From Myxococcales bacterium (GTDB lineage Bacteria > Myxococcota_A > Polyangia > Polyangiales > Ga0077539): a stretch of 63,877 nt of DNA. How positions within the stretch are numbered: the first letter of the stretch is position 1; every line of letters starts with the position of its first letter. The stretch is from positions 1 through 63,877 of the forward strand of contig JAEUKI010000064.1 of assembly GCA_016793325.1 (NCBI GenBank), written 5' to 3'. Made by a program: the position numbers and the translations under genes. Under the pieces are notes generated by a model, which searched no databases, had not been told where the DNA came from, and saw nothing but the letters and a program-made list of their open reading frames with translations. Shown here in pieces: positions 7,245 to 16,741 of the stretch.

Positions 7245-8537
7245 ATGAGCCTCGATTGGATGCGTCGTAACACTCGTTGGATCACCTTCGGCACGCTGCT
7301 CACGCTCGGCGCGACGAGCTGTGCGCCCGGCGAGGGCGACCTCGGACCGCTGTCCGGAGAGAACGCGACGGAAGATCCCACCGAGGGAACGACGGTCGAC
7401 GCCGTCACCGACCTCACGCACACGACGGTCAAGCGTCAATCGATTGGCAACTGCTGGATCTACGCGACGACGGGCTGGATCGAGTCGATGCGCGCGAAGT
7501 ACACGCGCACAACCGCCAACCCGGCTGGCGAGCAGCTCAACATCTCGGAGAGCTGGATCACGTACTGGCACTGGTACAAGCACCTCACGGACGGCAGCAC
7601 GAGCACCGAGATCGAGACCGGCGGCTTCTGGGGCGAAGCGGGCGATCTCATCATCGCGCGCGGCTGGATGAGCGAGGGCGACTTCATTCCTGAAGAGGCC
7701 AACAGCGAGATTTCGCAGCGGCAGTCTTCGGCGCTCAACGCGATCAACGCGTCGCTGCGCTCGGGCATGCTGTCCAACCCGATGAACCGCCGCAACGGCA
7801 TGATCGTTCGCCAGGAGCTCAACCGCGCGTTCGGACTTCGCCAAGAGATCATCGCGGAGATGGACACGGTCTTCGGCGCCGACGGAGCGCGCACGCTCGA
7901 GAACGCGCGCGCCACGCGCCGCTTCATCAAGCGCCCGACCGAGCTCATCGTGGGCAGCGCGCGCACGAGCACGGGCAGCACGCGACGCCTGCACCTCGGC
8001 GACGTGTTCGGCCGCGCCAACGGCTACTGGAACCCGGACCTGCGCTCGGGCACCTACGCTTGGCGCTCGATCAGCTACCCCTCGGACATGGCGGGCCGCA
8101 CGCGCTTCTGGCAGCGCGTGATGAAGGCGATGAACGACGGTCACCCCGTGATCGTGTCGTGGCTCGTGGACTTCAACGCGCTCGACTCCGAGGGCAACTT
8201 CAAGCTCACGCAGCTCACGACGCCTGGGCGTCAGGGCGGGCACCTGACCGTGACCGAGGACTACACGGTGGACAACGTTCCTGGCTTCGGGACGTTGGGC
8301 TTGGGCATGCTGTCGGCTGAGCAGCGCAACGCAGCGCTCCAGGGCACGATCCGCTTCTTGCGCATCAAGAACTCGTGGGGAACGGACCGCCCCGACCGCG
8401 CTTCGCACAACGGCTACTACGACCTGTACCTCGACTACATGAACGGGCCCATCCGCTGGAAGACCAGCGAAGAGCCCAACGCGCCGACGCGCCCGCAGAC
8501 GCCGCTCGATCAAGCGATCATCCCGCCGGGCTACTGA
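7245..8537 (+). CDS. Papain-like (C1 superfamily) cysteine protease, lipoprotein
   Basis: A 430-residue predicted lipoprotein. The signal peptide ends in ATS-C26, followed by a Glu/Asp/Thr-rich linker to about residue 60. The protease core shows the family active site: Gln65 and Cys70 in KRQSIGNCWIYAT, His333 in GGHLTVTEDY, and Asn376 in IKNSWGT. The order Gln-Cys-His-Asn is that of papain/bleomycin-hydrolase enzymes. There is no obvious inhibitory propeptide; the linker is short, so the enzyme may be active on export. The insert between Cys and His (about 260 residues) is long for a minimal papain fold. It probably acts on peptides at the cell surface; substrate unknown. Confidence 0.82.
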   Translation: MSLDWMRRNTRWITFGTLLTLGATSCAPGEGDLGPLSGENATEDPTEGTTVDAVTDLTHTTVKRQSIGNCWIYATTGWIESMRAKYTRTTANPAGEQLNISESWITYWHWYKHLTDGSTSTEIETGGFWGEAGDLIIARGWMSEGDFIPEEANSEISQRQSSALNAINASLRSGMLSNPMNRRNGMIVRQELNRAFGLRQEIIAEMDTVFGADGARTLENARATRRFIKRPTELIVGSARTSTGSTRRLHLGDVFGRANGYWNPDLRSGTYAWRSISYPSDMAGRTRFWQRVMKAMNDGHPVIVSWLVDFNALDSEGNFKLTQLTTPGRQGGHLTVTEDYTVDNVPGFGTLGLGMLSAEQRNAALQGTIRFLRIKNSWGTDRPDRASHNGYYDLYLDYMNGPIRWKTSEEPNAPTRPQTPLDQAIIPPGY

Positions 8538-8575
8538 TCGCGGCGCGAGGGGGTTTTGGGGGGATCGAGGCATCG

Positions 8576-8612
8576 CTGGCTGCCCACAACTGAAGTTGTG
8601 GGCGGCGAGAGC
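8576..8612 (+). repeat. REP palindrome, copy 1
   Basis: Core CCCACAACTGAAGTTGTGGG at 8583-8602 folds into an 8-9 bp stem. With flanks CTGGCTG and CGGCGAGAGC it matches the reverse complement of copy 2 with one substitution and one indel. Confidence 0.8.
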
Positions 8613-8737
8613 CAATCCGTGCGCCGCCAGCGGCGCACTTCACGATTGGTACTCAACACTGCGCCCATCGGTTCTCGCGCGCGTCGCGCGTGCTCGCCGC
8701 CTCGAAGCCGTGTGCGCCGCTTGCGGAGTACAGCATT

Positions 8738-8775
8738 GCTCTCGCTGCCCACAACTTCAGTTGTGGGGCAGCCAG
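8738..8775 (-). repeat. REP palindrome, copy 2 (inverted)
   Basis: Core CCCACAACTTCAGTTGTGGG at 8748-8767, the reverse complement of the core of copy 1. Flanks GCTCTCGCTG and GCAGCCAG mirror copy 1. It ends 75 bp before the transposase start. Confidence 0.8.
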
Positions 8776-8850
8776 TTGGGCCTACTGTCGGCCAGAAGAG
8801 AGATCTGCAGCGACGCGCAACACTCTGCGAGCGCAGCAGATACGGCCCGA

Positions 8851-9249
8851 ATGTCACATTCGAACGGTCGCATTCTCCTCCATACAAACTGGGCGACGCA
8901 TCGTCGCGAACCGCCGCTCACAGTCGACGTCGAGCCGCTCGTGCAGAAGGCCATTCGGCGGCAGTGCGCTGTACACACGATTCCGCTGCTCGCTGTCGGC
9001 GTCGCGGACGATCACGTGCACGTGCTCATCGAACTTCCTGCGCAGATGTCGATCGCAACGGCGTTGCGGCTTATCAAAGGTGGATCGAGCGGAGCCATCG
9101 CAGAGGCGCTCGAGCGGCGCGGACTCTGGCAGCGCGGCTACTATGCGCGCGGCGTCTCGGAAGCGTCCGTGAAGGCGGTGCTCGAGTACGTGCTCAATCA
9201 GCGAGCCAACCACGCCTCCAAAAGAACGATCGACGCGAAGGAACGGTGA
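8851..9249 (+). CDS. REP-associated tyrosine (Y1/IS200-like) transposase
   Basis: A 132-residue single-strand transposase of the Y1 HUH superfamily. The HUH metal site is HVH in DDHVHVLIELP (about residues 53-63). The nucleophilic Tyr lies in LWQRGYYARGVSE (near residue 97), followed by the terminal helix with VLNQRANH. Start ATG 8851 gives the usual MSHSNGRILLH opening; upstream in-frame sequence encodes the REP region. RAYT proteins recognise REP hairpins, and two such palindromes lie just upstream. Whether it mobilises REPs genome-wide is inferred. It is slightly short for the family (about 140-200 aa), lacking an extended C-terminus. Confidence 0.85.
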   Translation: MSHSNGRILLHTNWATHRREPPLTVDVEPLVQKAIRRQCAVHTIPLLAVGVADDHVHVLIELPAQMSIATALRLIKGGSSGAIAEALERRGLWQRGYYARGVSEASVKAVLEYVLNQRANHASKRTIDAKER

Positions 9250-9267
9250 CCGCCCGCTGCGCCACGC

Positions 9268-11037
9268 TCAATCGAACTCGAACACGCGCACGACGCCGGT
9301 CACGAGCCCGACCGCCAGTCGACGTCCGTCCTCCGAGAGCGCGAGCGCACGAATGGCGTTCTGCGACTCGGACACACGAATTCGAGCGATCTTTCCGCGC
9401 TCGATGTCGAACACGTCGATCGTGTTGCCCTCGGACACGCTCGCGCAGCGCGCAGCGTCGCGAGCGATCACCCACGAGCGCTCGTCTCGCGCTTCGTGAG
9501 CGAGCCTGAGTTCGCGTCCGTGGGCGGCGATCAGGTGTACGCGCGCGGGCGACGCGCGGACCACGACGCCGGCGGGGCTCGTGGCCACCACAGGACCGTT
9601 CATCACTTTGCGCTGGGCGTCTGGAAGGAGCCGGTTTGTCGCGCCGAGCTTCCCGACGTAGTGCGTCGATCGCGTCTCCTCGTGCGTGTACCAATCGAGC
9701 CGCACGTCATCGCCTTCGACCGACATCGCGATCGTCGCGCGATTCAGTCGGCCGTCCAACAGCCCACGAGGACGATGGCCGCGACGAAGCAGCACAAACT
9801 GAACTCCGTCCCTGTTTTCGCAGGCGACCAGCGTCGCCTCGTGGTCGATCGCGGCGACGGATCGAACGCCGCGAAGCACGTCGCTGCTCCATCGAGTCTC
9901 GACGTACACCCCGACGAGCGCGCGCTCGACGATGCGCGCGGTGCCGTCGCGATAGCGCTCGATGAAGAGCGCGGAGCGCGCGTCGGGACGCAGCCCCGCG
10001 AACTCGCGATCGACCCCTGGCTCCACGTCTTCTTCGGTGACGAGCGAGCGGCTCGAGAGCGACCAGTACCGCGTGACTCCGCCGCGATGCGCAGCGAGCA
10101 GCATGTCGCCACGATCGAGAAACGCGAGGGATTCAACAGGCGAAGAGTCGCTGCGCGAGGCCTCGCCGCTCTCGAGATCGAGCCACACGACCTGGCCGTG
10201 CTCGTCGGCGACGAGCCATCGCGCGTCGCACGCGACGATGGTCGCGCTCGGGCGGAGGGGGAGCACATGAATTGTGGTGTCATCGTACGGCTGCCACGCG
10301 AGGCGGTCGCGCAACACCCCGACGAAGCCGTTGGGCGCGAAGAAGTACGGAGCTCGATCACGGTCGGCGAGCTTCGCGAGGGTGGTGCGGAGCGGAACGC
10401 ACGTTCCGCGGCGCGCGTCGACGATGGACGCGCTGCCGTCGACCGACCAGATCGCGAGCCGCGTGCGGTCGATCGCCCGCGCGCTCGGCAACGCGTCGAG
10501 CGCGATGTCGCAATGGAGCTCGCGCTCGTAGTCGACGAGCAAGAAGCGTCCAGCGCGCCAGAGCCAGCACCGCGATTCGTCCGCGCTCACCGCGACGCCG
10601 TCGCGATCGTCGTCGAACGTGGCGACGAGCGCTCCGTCTGCGCGATAGACACAGGACGTTCGCGCGCGTCGCACGAGCACGACCGCGCCGCTCCGCGCCG
10701 TACGAACGACGGTCCCGACAGCTTCGATCGCGCGGAGCTGCGGGCTCTCGGAGCGCGAGATCGAAGCGATGTTCAGGGGGCCTTCCGCGGTGCTCTCGAG
10801 CCAAAGCGTCGGCGACCGCTGGCCCGCGAACGTCGCTCGGACGATCCGCGTCGCGTCTGCCGCGACGATCGACCGTGACTCGCGCTCGCTGGCGCCGCGA
10901 CGAACGAAGTGAACGCAGCCCGCGTCATCGAAGAGCCACGCATGCGACGCGTCCTCCGCGAGCCACGCGCAGAGGACCTCGCCCCCGATCGAGTCATCGT
11001 GGCCCAGCGTCGCGATCTCCCTCCAGCCTTCGGTCAC
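9268..11037 (-). CDS. Beta-propeller (WD40-like) protein, paralog A
   Basis: A 589-residue protein starting with GTG 11037 (displayed TEGWREIATLGHDD). The last 35 residues have WD40 character (SESQNAIRALALSEDGRRLA ... TGVVRVFEFD). Repeating segments such as WLVADEHGQVVWLDLESGE suggest propeller blades across the whole length. No signal peptide. It lies 103 bp downstream of paralog B in the same direction and is alignable to it throughout, but its ends are far more similar than its middle. It ends 18 bp from the convergent transposase gene. Function unknown; family placement rests on repeat character. Confidence 0.65.
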   Translation of the reverse strand: MTEGWREIATLGHDDSIGGEVLCAWLAEDASHAWLFDDAGCVHFVRRGASERESRSIVAADATRIVRATFAGQRSPTLWLESTAEGPLNIASISRSESPQLRAIEAVGTVVRTARSGAVVLVRRARTSCVYRADGALVATFDDDRDGVAVSADESRCWLWRAGRFLLVDYERELHCDIALDALPSARAIDRTRLAIWSVDGSASIVDARRGTCVPLRTTLAKLADRDRAPYFFAPNGFVGVLRDRLAWQPYDDTTIHVLPLRPSATIVACDARWLVADEHGQVVWLDLESGEASRSDSSPVESLAFLDRGDMLLAAHRGGVTRYWSLSSRSLVTEEDVEPGVDREFAGLRPDARSALFIERYRDGTARIVERALVGVYVETRWSSDVLRGVRSVAAIDHEATLVACENRDGVQFVLLRRGHRPRGLLDGRLNRATIAMSVEGDDVRLDWYTHEETRSTHYVGKLGATNRLLPDAQRKVMNGPVVATSPAGVVVRASPARVHLIAAHGRELRLAHEARDERSWVIARDAARCASVSEGNTIDVFDIERGKIARIRVSESQNAIRALALSEDGRRLAVGLVTGVVRVFEFD

Positions 11038-11140
11038 GCGGAGGACCGTAGCACGCGGGGTGCGCTCGCTTGCGCGACGGGCGCCTCAGAAGCCCGCTGC
11101 CTATCTCGGCCGTCGGTCGAATCCCGCGTTCAATCCGCGC

Positions 11141-13003
11141 TCAATCGAACTCGAACACCCGCACGACGCCGGTCGCGAGCCCCACTGCGACGCGTCTTCC
11201 GTCGTCCGATAAGGCGAGCGCGCGAATGGCGTCCTGCGACTCGGACACACGAATTCGAGTCAAGATGCCCCTCTCCCAATCCAATGCGTACACGGTTCGG
11301 TTCGCGTCGCTCGGGTACGCCAGCCGTGCTGCCGAGCGAGCAACGGCGAACATCGCCATTCGCCCAGGGACGTTCACGAATCCGTTGGGGTCGATGCGCC
11401 ACTCGAAGCTCTGCGCGCCGACTCGAAGCTGGCCATCGCGAAGCACCGCGACCAACCCGTAGTCCGCTGCCACGACACTGCGGGCGGGCTCTTCGTCCCA
11501 CTCTTCGAGCACGCGAACGGCTCCATTCGTCCACGTAACAACCTGAACGACGCCGTTCTCCGCCCCATCGAAGCGCCACTCGATCGAGGGGGTCGCGTTG
11601 TCATCGAGGATACGCGCGCACGCGATCACCCTGTCGAAAGCCCAGTCCCATCGCTGCCCCGTCGCGGAGAGCAAAGACAGGTACTCGACTGGTCCTTCCA
11701 ACCGGCCGCGCTTGCGCGAACACACGAGCGTCCAACGCTCGCTCATCGCGAGCACCGAGATGTTGGCTTCGAACAACCCGCTCCTCGCGACGGAGCGCAG
11801 TTCACCCTGGTCGAACGAGCGCTCGACGATCAACTCCATCGGCTCCGAATGCGATTCGATGAACACCGCGCAGGTGCCACCGTTGCGAACACCGACGAGC
11901 TCGCACTGCGTTCGCGAAGAGACCGCATCCATCGCGAGCAGCTCGTTGCGCGACCAGCGCCACCAGCGAATGCTCTTGTCCTCGTACGTCGCAACCAGGG
12001 ATCGATCGGCAGCGAACGCGACTCGTTCGACCGAAGCATAGTCACTGCGTTGGACCTCTCCCGATCGTCGATCGATGAGAACAACGCCGCACCGCTCTGT
12101 CGCCACGATGAACCGCTTGTCGACGTGGCGAACTCTCGCTGTTCGAGACAACGCCAACGGCTCGACCGTGTTCGAGTCCCATCGCTGCAACGCGAAGCCA
12201 CGCTCGAGTGCGCCGATCATCGCGTCGGGTGCGAACCAGTGCGGATGAACGCACATGTCACCTCGGAGCACTTCGTAGCTGGCCATCAGATCCAGCTCGC
12301 TCTCGATCTTGCGAACGCCCTCTTGCTCCGCATCCACGAGGAGAACGCCTCGGTACGTCTCGAATACGAGGCGATCGTCGCCGATCTGTCCGAGGAACAT
12401 CGAATCGGACCATCGCCCCTCGAAGCTCGTGATCACCGAACGGTCGTACCGCAGACACTGCAGCGTCTCGCGGCGCCGCTCTCCGACGATTCGCCAGTAC
12501 ACGTTGCGACCCACCGCACACACACAGCGATCGTCGTTGGCTGTGAACTCGACGCGCAGCGTCCCATCCGGGGCATAGACGCACGAGCGCCCCGTTTCGA
12601 AGTCGTGTCGCAGCACCGCGCTCCGCGCGCCCGTCGTCATAGAATCCCTGCGAAATCTGCTCCGCCCTTCGCCCAACGTCGCACACAGAGCGGGCCCTGA
12701 CGCCGAACATCGGTAGACCTTGGTCCAGCGGTCGTCGGGATCTGTCTCGGAAAAGAGCCACAGAAACGGCTCCGACTCGCCGAAGAACTCCGCCTCCCAC
12801 CGCGCGCCTTCGATCCGTCGATCTTCTGGGAGCATGGGCCAAGTCGCGTGCGTACGTGTCGCGAGGTCGACGCGATGGAGCGCGCCTTCGTCATCGAAGA
12901 GCCACACGTGCGACGCGTCCTCCGCGAGCCACGCGCAAAGCACCTCGCCCCCGATCGAGTCATCGTGGCCCAGCGTCGCGATCTCCCTCCAGCCTTCGGT
13001 CAC
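11141..13003 (-). CDS. Beta-propeller (WD40-like) protein, paralog B, coupled to TetR gene
   Basis: A 620-residue protein with GTG start at 13003. This start is supported by a GTGA overlap with the TetR stop codon and by identity with the start of paralog A; the open frame extends 50 codons further into the TetR gene and is not used. N- and C-terminal segments are nearly identical to paralog A; the middle is diverged but alignable (for example RRSGEVQRSDYASVERVAFA against ESGEASRSDSSPVESLAFL). Probably cytoplasmic, with no catalytic motif. Translation coupled to a regulator suggests joint control; role unknown. Confidence 0.65.
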   Translation of the reverse strand: MTEGWREIATLGHDDSIGGEVLCAWLAEDASHVWLFDDEGALHRVDLATRTHATWPMLPEDRRIEGARWEAEFFGESEPFLWLFSETDPDDRWTKVYRCSASGPALCATLGEGRSRFRRDSMTTGARSAVLRHDFETGRSCVYAPDGTLRVEFTANDDRCVCAVGRNVYWRIVGERRRETLQCLRYDRSVITSFEGRWSDSMFLGQIGDDRLVFETYRGVLLVDAEQEGVRKIESELDLMASYEVLRGDMCVHPHWFAPDAMIGALERGFALQRWDSNTVEPLALSRTARVRHVDKRFIVATERCGVVLIDRRSGEVQRSDYASVERVAFAADRSLVATYEDKSIRWWRWSRNELLAMDAVSSRTQCELVGVRNGGTCAVFIESHSEPMELIVERSFDQGELRSVARSGLFEANISVLAMSERWTLVCSRKRGRLEGPVEYLSLLSATGQRWDWAFDRVIACARILDDNATPSIEWRFDGAENGVVQVVTWTNGAVRVLEEWDEEPARSVVAADYGLVAVLRDGQLRVGAQSFEWRIDPNGFVNVPGRMAMFAVARSAARLAYPSDANRTVYALDWERGILTRIRVSESQDAIRALALSDDGRRVAVGLATGVVRVFEFD

Positions 13004-13644
13004 GGGCTCCAGCCTCGCACGAACGCCTCGGCGTGAGCGTCGAGAAAGTGCTGGAGATTCAGCGGGCGGCACGCCGCGCCGCCGAGTTCTCGCTGGTGGA
13101 GCACCGCGAGCAGCGCAGGAGCGACGAGGTCGAGCGCGGCGGCCCTTCCACAATGCGCGCGGAGCTCACCGCGGGCTGCGTGCCGCTCGAGCCTCGCTTC
13201 GACGGCGCTGAGCGTCGGCTCCAGGACGTCCGCGAGATACGCCGGCCCCAGCGCTGGCTGGCGAAGTCCCACACGCAACCCCAACGCGTGTAGCCCCGCG
13301 AGGTCGAAGCGCGTCAGCCCGTCGACGACGAACGCCAACGTCCACCGCACAGACTCGCGAACGGGCGCGAGCGCTCCCGCGGCGATCTCGTGCAAGTGAA
13401 CGAGCGCCGCGCGTCGCGCGTGCGCGAAGACCGCTGCGATGAGCTCGTCGCGCGTCGCGAAATAGTGTCGCAGCGTCGGCATGCTCACACCCGCGGCGCG
13501 CGACAGCGCTCGTTCGCTTGCGGTCGCTCCGTCGGGCTCGAGCATGCGAGACGCGACGCGCGTGAGTATCTCCTCACGCGTGACAGCATAATCCTGATTC
13601 GTGCGTCCCTTCGGACGCCCCGAGCTCTTCTTCGTCTTCGCCAA
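13000..13644 (-). CDS. TetR/AcrR-family transcriptional regulator
   Basis: A 214-residue regulator. The N-terminal helix-turn-helix domain (about residues 20-70) reads TREEILTRVASRMLEPDGAT ... ALSRAAGVSMPTLRHYFATRDELI, the typical TetR pattern with the HYFATRDEL recognition-helix end. The ligand-binding C-terminal domain is unassigned. It is divergent from the Rieske gene (starts 73 bp apart) and overlaps the downstream propeller gene by GTGA. It may repress itself and the Rieske gene from the shared region, which contains TCAC/GTGA-type inverted repeats. Confidence 0.88.
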   Translation of the reverse strand: MAKTKKSSGRPKGRTNQDYAVTREEILTRVASRMLEPDGATASERALSRAAGVSMPTLRHYFATRDELIAAVFAHARRAALVHLHEIAAGALAPVRESVRWTLAFVVDGLTRFDLAGLHALGLRVGLRQPALGPAYLADVLEPTLSAVEARLERHAARGELRAHCGRAAALDLVAPALLAVLHQRELGGAACRPLNLQHFLDAHAEAFVRGWSP

Positions 13645-13745
13645 GCAGAACGATCATAGAGCAGATTCTCGAGCGTTCGAGCGCAACCGTGAGGGTCAGG
13701 CTGGCATCATTCACAATATGACAAGTGATATACAAATTCACGTGA
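13645..13745. promoter_or_regulatory. Divergent TetR/Rieske control region
   Basis: This AT-richer region separates divergent genes and runs into the first codons of the Rieske gene. It contains TCAC-aatatgacaa-GTGA (13711-13728), TATACA at 13729-13734 and TCACGTGA (13738-13745). If TATACA is the -10 element for the Rieske gene, its start could be the in-frame GTG 13742. Operator assignment is tentative. Confidence 0.35.
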
Positions 13746-14683
13746 GTCCGTTCGTCGGATTCGCGAGGCAGTGGACGCCCGTCGCGCTCTCGAGCGAGCT
13801 GCGAGGCAGACCGCTGGCGGTCACCGTGGCCGCGACCGACGTGGTGTTGTTTCGTGACGCGAAGGGCGTGGCGAGCGCGCTGATCGATCGGTGCCCGCAC
13901 CGGAGCGTCAAGCTGTCGCTCGGTCGCGTCGAAGACGGATGTCTGACGTGCCCGTTTCACGGGTGGAAATTCGCGGGCGACGGGGCGTGCACCGACGTTC
14001 CATGGCACCCGGAGGCCAAGCGAGACGCGCTCGGCGCGACGCCGCTGCCGACGCGCGAGCTCGGAGGCATGCTCTGGATCTACACGGCGATCGACGAGCA
14101 GCCACGAGACGAGCCCTCACCTCCAGCGGAGGTTCTCGCGCCTGACGTCAGGTTGTTCGGCGAATCGTTCGAGTGGCGGGCGCATTGGACGCGCGCCGTC
14201 GAGAACATGGTCGACGACTCGCACCTGCCGTTCGTCCATCCCAACAGCATCGGCCGCGGGATGCGACGCTCGCGCGACGCGACGCTCGCGCTCGACGTCG
14301 AAGAGCACCCGTGGGGATGGTCGTGGCGCGCCGTCGTCGACGGCGTCGCAGCCGAGTGGAGCGCGGAGCTTCGACTCCCGAACGTGAGCCTGCTTCGCAT
14401 CCCCGCAGGCCCTGGAAAATCGCTCGGAATCTGCTTCGCCGCGGTGCCCGTCGACGGCGAGCGCGCCCGGATCCTTCAGCTCGGCTATCGGTCGTTTCTG
14501 CGCAGCCCCGCGTTCGACTGGATCTTTCGCGCGATCAACCGCCGCGTGCTCGGCGAAGACAAGGCCATCGTCGAGTCGTCGCCGGTCGGGCCCGTTCCCC
14601 ACGCGTCTGCTGAAGCCTCGGTCGCGACGGACGTCGTCGGGCTGCGCTTTCGAAAGCGCGCCCTCGCGATCATCCGATCTTGA
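13718..14683 (+). CDS. Rieske [2Fe-2S] oxygenase-type protein
   Basis: A 321-residue protein (from ATG 13718; GTG 13742 is an alternative). The N-terminal Rieske domain has CPHRSVKLSLG and CPFHGWKF, giving the Cys-x-His and Cys-x2-His cluster ligands (about residues 59-61 and 79-82). A C-terminal catalytic-type domain follows, including ENMVDDSHLPFVHP, which resembles the mononuclear-iron site of ring-hydroxylating oxygenases (N-x2-D-x2-H-x4-H). It likely hydroxylates or demethylates an organic substrate, using electrons from a separate reductase. The reductase at 16738-18183 is a nearby candidate partner, on the opposite strand. Substrate unknown. Confidence 0.85.
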   Translation: MTSDIQIHVSPFVGFARQWTPVALSSELRGRPLAVTVAATDVVLFRDAKGVASALIDRCPHRSVKLSLGRVEDGCLTCPFHGWKFAGDGACTDVPWHPEAKRDALGATPLPTRELGGMLWIYTAIDEQPRDEPSPPAEVLAPDVRLFGESFEWRAHWTRAVENMVDDSHLPFVHPNSIGRGMRRSRDATLALDVEEHPWGWSWRAVVDGVAAEWSAELRLPNVSLLRIPAGPGKSLGICFAAVPVDGERARILQLGYRSFLRSPAFDWIFRAINRRVLGEDKAIVESSPVGPVPHASAEASVATDVVGLRFRKRALAIIRS

Positions 14684-14698
14684 ACGCGGGAGCCCTCT

Positions 14699-15904
14699 TC
14701 ACGCCGCGGCGAGTGCGTCCGCTTCGCGGTCGAGCTCGTGGATCATCTGATCGCCCGAGAGCTTGTCCGCCGCGACGCCGCCGAAGTACTGCATCAATCC
14801 GACGCGCTCGTAGTGCTGCAAGATGCGCGGGCTCATCAGGCCGATCTCGCGCAGGTTGGGGACCAATCGCGAGAACATCGTCTTGCGAAACTCTTGGAGC
14901 CCCGGCGACGCGAGCACGAACTCGCGCCACTGCGCGCGGGTCAAGATGCCCTCGTAGTGCTCTTCGAACACTTCGTACGCCATGAAGCGGTTGCGCATGA
15001 GCAGCGCCACTTCGAAGGCCCAGTCCTCGCGCTCGCGGCGCTCGGCCTCGGTGATGTGCTTGTTGAAGTGCTCGCGCAGCGCGCACACGCCGTAGTGAAC
15101 GTGCCGCGCTTCGTCTTGGATCACGTTCTTGAGCAGCGCCTTGAGCAGCGGCTCTTTGGTCATCTTGTACATGAGGCCGAAGGCCCCGAGCGCGAGGCCC
15201 TCGACCATGATCTGCATGCCCAAGAACTTCATGTCCCATCGAGAGTCGCTCATGAGCGAGTCGATGATCACGAAGAGGTTGTCGTTGATCTGGTAGAGCT
15301 TCTCGAGCTTGGTCTCGAGGTAGCGACGAAAGACCTCGACGTGGCGGCCTTCGTCCATGACCTGCGTCGCGCCGTAGAACTTTCCATCGAAGAACTGCAC
15401 GCTCTCGGTGACCTGCGCGGCCGCGAAGAGGGCGCCCTGCTCGCCGTGCAGAAACTGGCTGAGCATCCAGGACGTCATCGAGTGCGAGAGCACGAGCTTG
15501 GTCTTGTCGTCGAGCCTGACGCCGAACTTCGCGAGCACGTCCAAGTCCACGAACTTCTCGGGAAGCAGCGGAACGTTGGGGTCGTACGGATCGACCGAGA
15601 TGTTCCACGGAAGGTCCTCGCCGTCCCACTGGCCCTTCTTCGCGCGGCGGTAGAGGTCGGCCATCTCCGCGTTGTCGTGCGGGTACGACCAGTCGAAGAA
15701 GGCGTAGTGGCCCGAGTGGATCTTCGTCGGGACGCCCTGCTTTCCGCGCTGGAGGATCATCCCGCGGACGCCCGAGGGGCCGAGCGCCGAGAGGACCTTG
15801 GGATCTTTGACCTCGGTCAAGATCTCGAGCGCCTCGAAGTACGACTCGAGCTGGTTCTTCACGCGGGTGGGCAGCTTGCTGGTGAGCGACTGCAGGTCGA
15901 GCAT
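14699..15904 (-). CDS. Ferritin-like diiron oxygenase-type protein
   Basis: A 401-residue helical protein with four iron-ligand motifs in canonical order. Glu lies in LHGEQGALF, E-x-x-H in MDEGRHVEVF, Glu in MVEGLALGAF and E-x-x-H in QDEARHVHYG. This is the ligand set of ferritin-like diiron oxygenases and desaturases. Start ATG 15904 is chosen because GGAG lies at the right distance (ccacGGAGaacgccATG); the frame extends 25 codons upstream. It follows the MerR gene by 75 bp and a ferredoxin-type reductase gene on the same strand, so the reductase probably feeds it electrons. It could act on fatty acyl chains or an amine; the substrate is unknown. Confidence 0.8.
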   Translation of the reverse strand: MLDLQSLTSKLPTRVKNQLESYFEALEILTEVKDPKVLSALGPSGVRGMILQRGKQGVPTKIHSGHYAFFDWSYPHDNAEMADLYRRAKKGQWDGEDLPWNISVDPYDPNVPLLPEKFVDLDVLAKFGVRLDDKTKLVLSHSMTSWMLSQFLHGEQGALFAAAQVTESVQFFDGKFYGATQVMDEGRHVEVFRRYLETKLEKLYQINDNLFVIIDSLMSDSRWDMKFLGMQIMVEGLALGAFGLMYKMTKEPLLKALLKNVIQDEARHVHYGVCALREHFNKHITEAERREREDWAFEVALLMRNRFMAYEVFEEHYEGILTRAQWREFVLASPGLQEFRKTMFSRLVPNLREIGLMSPRILQHYERVGLMQYFGGVAADKLSGDQMIHELDREADALAAA

Positions 15905-15979
15905 GGCGTTCTCCGTGGTGAGTTGCGAATCGAGAGTCAACTTGAATTGTGGTGACGACACTAACGGCGCGTCGATCAC

Positions 15980-16737
<758 letters not shown>

Positions 16738-16741
<4 letters not shown>

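Larger units (their letters stand above)
8538..8850. other. REP-containing spacer before the Y1 transposase
   Basis: No gene; open frames crossing it only translate the palindromes (for example PTTEVVG). It carries two REP palindromes in opposite orientation (8576-8612 and 8738-8775) and a further perfect hairpin GTGCGCCG-ccag-CGGCGCAC at 8619-8638 between them. The arrangement is a classical inverted REP doublet adjacent to its cognate transposase gene. Confidence 0.75.

Noticed and set aside
8531..8887. Minus-strand frame containing PTTEVVG twice
   Set aside because: The peptide is a direct translation of the REP palindromes.
13601..13717. Upstream extension of the Rieske protein
   Set aside because: It runs over the start of the divergent TetR gene and lacks any conserved sequence; ATG 13718 or GTG 13742 is better.
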